Below are positions 7,401-11,358 of a DNA stretch of 11,358 nt, piece by piece (within the stretch, counting starts at the first letter, position 1; each line of letters opens with the position of its first letter). Under the pieces are notes generated by a model. The model was not told where the DNA came from, did no database searches, and saw nothing but the letters and a program-made list of their open reading frames with translations. A program made the translations under genes and the position numbers. Location: contig CAMCBY010000082.1 of assembly GCA_945873015.1 (NCBI GenBank), forward strand, positions 1 to 11,358, given 5' to 3'. Source of the DNA: Klebsiella pneumoniae. Its GTDB lineage: Bacteria; Pseudomonadota; Gammaproteobacteria; Ga0077536.

Positions 7401-8104
7401 GTGACCCGCTGGTGGTGATGGGCGTGACTGGCACACCGACCCACATCCCGCGCGACAGCACGGTGATGATGGTCGGTGGCGGTCTCGGCAACGCGGTGCT
7501 GTTCTCGATCGGCAAGGCGCTGCGCGCGGCCGGCAACAAGGTGCTGTACTTCGCCGGTTACAAAAAACCGCAGGACGTATTCAAGCTCGATGACATCGAA
7601 GCGGCTGCCGACATCGTGGTGTGGGCGGTCGATCCGGGCCCGGATGTCGAGGCCATCACGCCGCGTCGTCCGCAGGATCGCACTTTTGTCGGCAACGTGG
7701 TGCAAGCCATGATCGCCTATGCCGACGGCAAACTCGGTGAAGTGACACTGCCGCTCAACACCATGGAAGAAGTGATCGTGATCGGTTCCGACATGATGAT
7801 GGCGGCGGTCAAACGTGCGCGTCACGAAGTGCTGGCGCCCTATCTCAAACCCGGCCATGTCGCCATCGGCTCCATCAACTCACCGATGCAGTGCATGATG
7901 AAGGGCGTGTGCGCGCAATGCCTGTGCAAACACATCGACCCCGTCACGGGAGAAGAGAGTTTCGTGTATTCCTGCTACAACCAGGATCAGCCGCTGGACG
8001 CGGTCGATTTCCCCAATCTGCGCGCGCGCCTGCGCCAGAACACGGTGCAGGAAAAACTCTCCAACATGTATCTCGATCACCTGTTGAACACCGGCGTGTC
8101 ATAA
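4487..8104 (+). CDS. Giant FAD/[Fe-S] oxidoreductase: unknown N-domain + GltD/NfnB-like + PyrK/NfnA-like
   Basis: The 1205-residue product joins three parts. Residues 1 to about 275 match no family I recognise. Residues about 280-865 resemble the GltD/NfnB/SudA family: cysteines 285, 288, 296 and 320 (CIYCHDRDNDTC, then GCPLGEKISE) and 352, 360, 363 and 367 (CPGTGHRICNDCMKGC) suit two [4Fe-4S] clusters; GLGPAG (426-431) binds FAD; GVIGGGLTAVDTATE (597-611) binds the second nucleotide. Residues about 875-1170 resemble PyrK/NfnA/SudB: EPGQFYRVQNP (911-921) for FAD, MMVGGGLGNA (994-1003) for NAD(P), and C1136, C1142, C1145, C1163 for a [2Fe-2S] cluster, with an extra C1147. In Nfn and Sud enzymes these are separate subunits that bifurcate electrons or reduce sulfur; here they form one chain, so intramolecular transfer is inferred. 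The ATG at 4487 was chosen as the first one near a weak AGG; ATG 4496 is possible, and an in-frame GTG at 4406 is unlikely. Cytosolic, with no signal peptide. Confidence 0.88.
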   Translation: MNDMTHGLDSATLTLGIPGFTYPDLYEPQALARLTATFDAFLTTRDASVGARLAAYRGCLGEGMTPEERSFILTDAAPHLGAFLAHLFRIEAAWDAQGAMIRDEDQTVLGFRNQFVEPLAKKYKGVDVASFDREALKSAVLALREAAREGARLVHDDEYLTARAASLLSQEPPHTSFLAQLRKHAAWSALADDAMLVGTARTALEQWCVTVNADDNFAPAASNAWVSFKQPAKTDVQHLVHHPEFDRGGYKAWAAEDQHRRRRDGFALTDPRYGQRRVLYEVDHCIYCHDRDNDTCSKGMPNKKEGGFKTNALGVPVTGCPLGEKISEMHVVKRQGDNIGALALIVIDNPMCPGTGHRICNDCMKGCIYQKTEPVNIPQIETNVLTDVLNLPWGFEIYALLTRWNPLNVKRPQMAPYNGKKVMVVGLGPAGYTLAHYLLQEGFAVVGIDALKVEPLPSYLTGSATAPPQPVRDFATLYEDLDKRTNNGFGGVAEYGITVRWDKNFLKVIYLTLLRRRTFRAYGGIRFGGTLNLDDAWNFGFDHVALATGAGKPSIIGLKNNLIRGIRKASDFLMGLQLTGAAKHSSLANLQVRLPAGVIGGGLTAVDTATEVMAYYPRQVEKTLHRYESLVADLGVDAVRAKYDAEELGILDEFLGHGQAVRAERARATAAGEQPDFAPLVKQWGGVTLFYRKSIHDSPAYRQNHEEVNEALQEGIYIATGMNPEEAFADEFGALKSVRFSRGKGEDDIELPLKALFVAAGTSPNIIYEQEHPGTFDLDGKFFRRFEPVDGKLTPVEGSLIPKLGAPSPFTSYERNGRYVTFYGDNHPVYAGNVVKAMASAKDGYPYIVELFKDHIAALKADDQPLREVDLHRFIARLDETFLATVVAVNRLTPTIIEVIAHAPAAAAKFEPGQFYRVQNPEAFAPRVDGTVLAPEGLALTGAWVDKEQGLVSLIALEMGTSSRLLQRCRPGDPLVVMGVTGTPTHIPRDSTVMMVGGGLGNAVLFSIGKALRAAGNKVLYFAGYKKPQDVFKLDDIEAAADIVVWAVDPGPDVEAITPRRPQDRTFVGNVVQAMIAYADGKLGEVTLPLNTMEEVIVIGSDMMMAAVKRARHEVLAPYLKPGHVAIGSINSPMQCMMKGVCAQCLCKHIDPVTGEESFVYSCYNQDQPLDAVDFPNLRARLRQNTVQEKLSNMYLDHLLNTGVS

Positions 8105-8112
8105 GAAGCGGC

Positions 8113-8147
8113 GATGCCGCTGACCGCAGCCATGCGTCAGCGGCATC
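8113..8147. terminator. 12-bp perfect hairpin between convergent genes, possible bidirectional terminator
   Basis: GATGCCGCTGAC (8113-8124) and GTCAGCGGCATC (8136-8147) pair perfectly around an 11-base loop. The stem begins 8 bp after the stop of the giant flavoprotein and ends 8 bp before the stop of the convergent glycosyltransferase, so it fills nearly the whole gap. No T tract of note follows on either side (TCAGCC on plus; CGCCGCTTCTTA on minus). It may therefore act as a weak terminator or as a 3'-end stabiliser for both transcripts. Confidence 0.5.
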
Positions 8148-8155
8148 TCAGCCGG

Positions 8156-9772
8156 TCAAGGCGGTGTTGTCGGCGGGCAGGATATTTTCAGCAATTGCAC
8201 ACCGGCGAAGTTGTAGCGGGCGGCCTGCAGGCAGCCCTGTTCATCGATTGCCCGGGCGTACATGTCGTATTCAAGATCGCGCACCGTCGATCGACTCTTG
8301 CGGATCAGCAGATATCCCGTATGCACGCCGATGAAACGCACGGCCGCGTCGACATCGAGCCCGACATCTGCCGCGTTGAACTCAGGGCTGGTCCATGGTT
8401 TACCCGGCACACAGCAGGGCCAGCCATAAGCGCCGTAACTGACGCGTGAGGTGACGGGGAACTCGCGCTGGTATTCCTTGAACAATTGACGCAAGGCGAC
8501 GTGCACAAACACCGGCCGCTCCAGGTCGTTCTGCAGGTGCAGAAAACGTACTGCTGCACGCATATCCAATCGCGTCGCCGACGGCGGCAGACCGTGTACC
8601 GTCGCCACGCGTTTGTTTATCACTCCCACACCACAGGCGAGCACAACGCTGAGCACCACGCTGCTGTGCACAAGAGTCCGCCAGGCGCGCGCACGAAGTA
8701 CGCCGCTGGCCTGCATGGTCAACCACTGCAGGCCCATACCCAGCAACAGCATGACGTGGACACACAGAAAATAGAGCAGGCGGAACTCCGCCAAGGGATA
8801 AAACCCGACCAGATTGGCAAGAAGCACGGTGAGCGGCGGCAGCGTCAGCAATACCAGCAGCGCTTGTCCTCTTGCTCCCGGCCAGCGGCGCAGGATGCCG
8901 ACCACACCACCACCGGCGAGGGCGAGAAACACCGCCACGTCGAGCGGCGACTTGACCACGAAGGGCAGAAACGCGGCCTGTTCAGCCACCACACGGCGCA
9001 GGAAATAGGCGATGGAATAACCCGAACTTTCAACGAATCCCTTATGCCAATAGGCGTACATGGTGGGCAGACCCGAATTGGGGCGCGCGAACACCAGATA
9101 GACCAGCACACAAAACAGCAACGCGAGAGCGGCCGGCAGCCACAGGGCCCGCAGCCGGTGCATCAAGGGACTGTCGGCGGGCAGTAATATCGCCACCACC
9201 ACGACTGCCGGCAAAACGAATACCAGCGTGTAGGAAAAAACTGCCAGCGCCGCGAACAGCAGCAACCACATGCCTGCACGCGCGCGACTCGGCTGCTCGA
9301 TATACAGCCAGCCGCTGTACAACACCGCCGTCATACACAAGAGATCAAAGGCGTATTGTTTGATCTCGGTCGCGTACCAGATGATTTCCGGACTCAAGGC
9401 CAGAATCATCACGACCGGCAGCGCAAAGACCCCGTGCAAGAGGCGTGTAGACAGGCGCGCGGTCAGCGCAAGCGTGAGTACACCGCACAGCCAGGGAACC
9501 CAGCGCAGGGTCTCGGGCGCTGTGCCCACCACGTCGCGCAGACTGCGCAACACGAGCAACACGCCGGGTGGCGTGGTCTGCGCCCAATCGCGGTAGAAAA
9601 ACATCGTGTGCAGGCTTGCAGCCCGCACCGAATCCAACACCCAGGCCTCGTCGTACCAGAGCCCACGGCGCAGGCCGAGCACACGTAAACCGAATCCGCA
9701 AACCACCAGCAGCGTCAGCCACAGACCGACGGAGCGAGCGCTGCGCGTGCCGGCGCCGAGCTCAGCGCCCAC
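8156..9772 (-). CDS. GT-C family membrane glycosyltransferase-like protein (ArnT/PMT superfamily)
   Basis: The 538-residue product has roughly ten hydrophobic helices (about 16-34, 92-110, 117-131, 141-158, 167-200, 208-229, 277-293, 303-326, 332-353 and 366-384), then a soluble C-terminal domain of about 150 residues. Two GT-C landmarks are visible: LWYDEAW (38-44), where the Asp-Glu pair in the first outer loop is the usual catalytic or metal site, and EIKQYAFD (136-143), common in family-39-like members. Such enzymes move a sugar from a lipid-linked donor to an acceptor on the periplasmic side of the inner membrane; donor and acceptor are unknown here. The frame has a stop just upstream (9787-9785), so the GTG at 9772 is the only N-terminal start, with GAGGG (9786-9782) nine bases before it. 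A 20-codon frame with a better ribosome site overlaps this start. The gene converges on the flavoprotein and diverges from corA. Confidence 0.85.
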   Translation of the reverse strand: MGAELGAGTRSARSVGLWLTLLVVCGFGLRVLGLRRGLWYDEAWVLDSVRAASLHTMFFYRDWAQTTPPGVLLVLRSLRDVVGTAPETLRWVPWLCGVLTLALTARLSTRLLHGVFALPVVMILALSPEIIWYATEIKQYAFDLLCMTAVLYSGWLYIEQPSRARAGMWLLLFAALAVFSYTLVFVLPAVVVVAILLPADSPLMHRLRALWLPAALALLFCVLVYLVFARPNSGLPTMYAYWHKGFVESSGYSIAYFLRRVVAEQAAFLPFVVKSPLDVAVFLALAGGGVVGILRRWPGARGQALLVLLTLPPLTVLLANLVGFYPLAEFRLLYFLCVHVMLLLGMGLQWLTMQASGVLRARAWRTLVHSSVVLSVVLACGVGVINKRVATVHGLPPSATRLDMRAAVRFLHLQNDLERPVFVHVALRQLFKEYQREFPVTSRVSYGAYGWPCCVPGKPWTSPEFNAADVGLDVDAAVRFIGVHTGYLLIRKSRSTVRDLEYDMYARAIDEQGCLQAARYNFAGVQLLKISCPPTTPP

Positions 9773-9824
9773 CGCAGATGACCCTCATCGACCCGGCCCG
9801 GCAGGACGCGTCAGCGCTAGCCAT
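9762..9824 (-). CDS. Possible 20-codon leader peptide overlapping the GT-C gene start
   Basis: An ATG at 9824 is preceded by AAAGGAA, the best ribosome site in this intergenic region, with about five bases of spacing. The frame encodes MASADASCRAGSMRVICGGR and stops at 9764-9762, overlapping the GTG start of the GT-C gene (9772) by 11 bases in another frame. Two readings fit: a short upstream frame whose translation is coupled to the membrane protein, or a once-continuous N-terminus broken by a one-base change or sequencing error. No homology is recognisable in 20 residues. Confidence 0.3.
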   Translation of the reverse strand: MASADASCRAGSMRVICGGR

Positions 9825-9951
9825 GTCTGTTCCTTTCACAAGCAAAAATCCACCCTCGAGCGCCGCGGGCGGCGTCGCTCCGCGCGGTTTCAAGTGGTCA
9901 TTATCGACCCGAAGGCACCACGACTGTGGCTGGCGACGCAGGTGCCGTGGC

Positions 9952-9981
9952 TTGCCGGTCTTTCGCGCGCAATGACATAAT
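9952..9981 (+). promoter_or_regulatory. Candidate sigma-70 promoter of corA
   Basis: TTGCCG (9952-9957) and CATAAT (9976-9981) are separated by 18 bp, close to the sigma-70 consensus in an otherwise GC-rich stretch. Transcription would begin near 9988 and give a 5' leader of about 170 nt before corA. Between the GT-C leader frame (9824) and this site, about 125 bp hold no gene or motif I can name. Confidence 0.4.
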
Positions 9982-9987
9982 CCGACC

Positions 9988-10160
9988 ATCGCCATCAGCG
10001 GAGATCCCCATTGGACAGCTATCCCCCTCGGTAGCCGTCTGCTCCAGCCCGTGCGCACCTTGAACCAAGGTGCAACGTCGAACCGGAGTAGGACGGAAAC
10101 CTAGCTCACATCCGGAAGACGAAAGCACTGCCGCCTGCCAAACCAGGCCTTGGAGTCCCC
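9988..10160 (+). promoter_or_regulatory. Structured 5' leader of corA, riboswitch-like candidate
   Basis: Several stems can be drawn in order. A: GACAGCTA (10014-10021) with TAGCCGTC (10032-10039), one A-C mismatch. B: GCACCTTG (10055-10062) with CAAGGTGC (10066-10073), perfect, loop AAC. C: a stacked element CGTC/GACG (10076-10079/10118-10121), CCGGA/TCCGG (10083-10087/10111-10115) and TAGG/CCTA (10089-10092/10100-10103), loop ACGGAAA. D: GCCTG/CAGGC (10133-10137/10144-10148). The 3' arm of B also contains CCAAGG (10065-10070), which is fully complementary to CCTTGG (10148-10153) at the edge of the GGAG ribosome site, and CCAA in loop D can pair with TTGG (10150-10153). These alternatives could hide or free the start of corA. 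I do not recognise a known riboswitch class; M-box, yybP-ykoY, cobalamin and c-di-GMP-I consensus cores were considered and do not fit. Confidence 0.4.
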
Positions 10161-11132
10161 ATGCTGAATCTGTTTGCGCTTGAGAATGGCCGCTTGAAGG
10201 GCGGCCTGGTGCAAGAACCCCTCGACCAGTTCGAGATCGGGCCGAATGGCCCAATCTGGGTCGACCTCGAAGCGCCCACCGACGCCGAGAAAGCCTGGAT
10301 CACCAGCCGCTTTGGTCTGACCATTCCCGACGACGTCGCCGACGAAGACATCGAAGAATCGGCGCGTTTTTACGAGGAAGACAACGGCGAGCTGCACATC
10401 CGCTCCGACTTTCTGATCGACGACGATGAGAATCCGCGCAACGTGCGGGTGGCCTTCATCCTGTTCAACCAGGTGCTGTTCTCGGTACACGACGAAGACC
10501 TGCCGGTTTTTCGCCTGCTGCGTCTGCGCGCGCGGCGCATTCCGGCCCTGATCAGCGACGATCGCGACGTGCTGCTGCGCCTGTACGACGCCGATGTCGA
10601 ATATTCGGCCGACGCCCTCGAAGGCATCTACGACAATCTCGAAGAACACAGTGCGGCAGTGCTGACCACCGATGTCAGCGACGAGGAAGCGGGCAAGGTG
10701 CTGGCCGCCATCGCCCATGAAGAAGATTTGAACGGTCGCATTCGGCGCAATGTGATGGACACCCGCCGCGCCGTCAGTTTCCTGCTGCGCAGTCATATGC
10801 TCAATCCCGAACAGGTCGAAGCCTCGCGTCAGTTGCTGCGTGACATCGACTCGCTCGATTCACACACCGCGTATCTGTTCGACAAGATCAATTTTCTGAT
10901 GGACGCCACAGTCGGTTTCATCAACATCAACCAGAACAAGATCATCAAGATCTTCTCGGTCGTGAGTGTGGCCTTGCTGCCGCCGACCTTGATCGCGAGT
11001 GTCTACGGCATGAATTTTCGCTTCATGCCGGAACTCGAGCAGAGTTGGGGTTATCCGTTTGCGCTGGCCTTGATGACCGCCTCGGTGGCAGCGCCGATGA
11101 TTTATTTCTGGCGTAAAGGCTGGCTGCGCTGA
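10161..11132 (+). CDS. corA: CorA magnesium/cobalt transporter
   Basis: The 323-residue product is a CorA-type divalent cation channel of the inner membrane, which forms a pentamer and takes up Mg2+ (also Co2+ and Ni2+). Residues 1 to about 260 make the cytosolic funnel, with the long acidic and helical region typical of the family (DIEESARFYEEDNGELHI at 63-80). TM1 spans about 263-281, followed at once by the signature YGMN (GMN at 283-285) and FMPE (288-291); TM2 spans about 298-316, and the chain ends in the basic WRKGWLR. The segments IIKIFSVVSVALLPPTLIAS and FMPEL...GYP are close to the E. coli protein (316 residues), so the name is secure. GGAG (10152-10155) lies five bases before the ATG. 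The gene is alone on its transcript as far as can be seen, with a long upstream leader that may control it. Confidence 0.97.
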   Translation: MLNLFALENGRLKGGLVQEPLDQFEIGPNGPIWVDLEAPTDAEKAWITSRFGLTIPDDVADEDIEESARFYEEDNGELHIRSDFLIDDDENPRNVRVAFILFNQVLFSVHDEDLPVFRLLRLRARRIPALISDDRDVLLRLYDADVEYSADALEGIYDNLEEHSAAVLTTDVSDEEAGKVLAAIAHEEDLNGRIRRNVMDTRRAVSFLLRSHMLNPEQVEASRQLLRDIDSLDSHTAYLFDKINFLMDATVGFININQNKIIKIFSVVSVALLPPTLIASVYGMNFRFMPELEQSWGYPFALALMTASVAAPMIYFWRKGWLR

Positions 11133-11145
11133 TGACACCTTCTTA

Positions 11146-11178
11146 TGTAGGTGCGAATTTATTGAGTGTAGGTCTGAA
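11146..11178 (+). repeat. Two degenerate REP-like heads downstream of corA
   Basis: TGTAGGTGCGAATTTATT (11146-11163) and TGTAGGTCTGAA (11167-11178) both begin TGTAGGT, the head of many proteobacterial extragenic palindromes. Each lacks its complementary second half, so they look like remnants. This is pattern memory; the genome-wide copy number was not available. Confidence 0.3.
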
Positions 11179-11220
11179 ACTGATGTTACAAACCAAGCGC
11201 TTGATAGTACCGAGCTTAAT

Positions 11221-11242
11221 CCCGGCAACAAACTGGGCCGGG
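11221..11242. other. GC-rich hairpin about 90 bp after corA
   Basis: CCCGGC (11221-11226) pairs with GCCGGG (11237-11242) around a ten-base loop. TAGGGG follows, without a T run, so it is at best a weak terminator for corA. Confidence 0.25.
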
Positions 11243-11259
11243 TAGGGGCGTTCCGGTCA

Positions 11260-11346
11260 TTGTGGGACAGACTTCAGTCTGACACTGTCGTGAAAGCCTC
11301 CTGCCGCCAATCGACTGTGAATGTCAGACTGAAGTCTGACCCACAA
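11260..11346. repeat. REP/BIME-like pair: 25-bp inverted arms around a 37-bp spacer
   Basis: The arms 11260-11284 and 11322-11346 are inverted copies with a single mismatch (11267 against 11339). Each arm is itself a small palindrome: CAGACT-TC-AGTCTG in the left arm and GTCAGACT-GA-AGTCTGAC in the right. Two facing hairpin units in a non-coding stretch downstream of a gene are the usual form of REP pairs. It could also be a small MITE; no target duplication is visible at the edges. Confidence 0.65.
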
Positions 11347-11358
11347 AAAGATCACGGG

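Noticed and set aside
10051..10104. A 17-codon GTG frame within the corA leader, possible corL-like peptide
   Set aside because: There is no Shine-Dalgarno sequence before the GTG, and the stretch is better explained by base-paired stems.
9988..10160. A known riboswitch class (M-box, yybP-ykoY, cobalamin, c-di-GMP-I, mini-ykkC) in the corA leader
   Set aside because: Short similarities such as GGAGTAGG or GACGAAAG occur, but the conserved cores of these classes are not present in order; only an unnamed structured leader is claimed.
10101..10796. A 231-codon minus-strand frame opposite corA
   Set aside because: It is a shadow of corA, whose GMN signature and transmembrane helices are certain.
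11133..11358. A gene in the right-hand end of the window
   Set aside because: No frame with a ribosome site or recognisable product exists there; the stretch is repeats and hairpins.
1..11358. CRISPR array, tRNA or rRNA genes
   Set aside because: No regularly spaced direct repeats, cloverleaf or ribosomal RNA segments were seen on either strand.

Overview
The window is GC-rich DNA, most likely from a gammaproteobacterium. The best pointer is a CorA Mg2+ transporter that matches the enterobacterial type almost motif for motif; REP-like extragenic palindromes and an IS3-family element fit as well. The species cannot be named from this sequence.

Layout from left to right. (1) 1-1244: most of an IS3-family insertion sequence on the minus strand, with orfA and orfB joined by a -1 frameshift at an A7 run; its orfB-side end lies outside the window. 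(2) 1318-2532 (minus): a complete soluble bacterial cytochrome P450. It is divergent from (3) 2686-3339 (plus), a small protein with two PilZ-like motif sets; a perfect 7-1-7 palindrome lies in the shared promoter region. (4) 3467-4312 (plus): a CmcJ/NvfI-family Fe(II)/2-oxoglutarate-type oxygenase. (5) 4487-8104 (plus): a very large flavo-iron-sulfur oxidoreductase. It fuses an uncharacterised N-terminal domain, a GltD/NfnB-like module with eight cysteines for two [4Fe-4S] clusters, and a PyrK/NfnA-like FAD-NAD(P)-[2Fe-2S] module in one chain. (6) 8156-9772 (minus): a GT-C membrane glycosyltransferase-like protein, convergent with (5) across a 12-bp hairpin. (7) 10161-11132 (plus): corA, preceded by a leader of about 170 nt with several stems and alternative pairings that reach its Shine-Dalgarno region. 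(8) 11133-11358: no gene, but REP-like repeats including a 25-bp inverted pair.

How the genes may work together: the P450, the CmcJ-like oxygenase and the giant reductase are all redox enzymes and lie within 7 kb. The tandem PilZ protein would add c-di-GMP sensing beside them. A shared oxidative pathway is an inference from proximity only; the intergenic gaps (127 and 174 bp) do not prove an operon. The GT-C protein and corA look like independent housekeeping or envelope genes.

Most worth a second look: the single-chain NfnAB/SudAB-like flavoprotein with its unknown N-terminal domain, the structured corA leader, and the overlapping 20-codon reading frame at the start of the GT-C gene.
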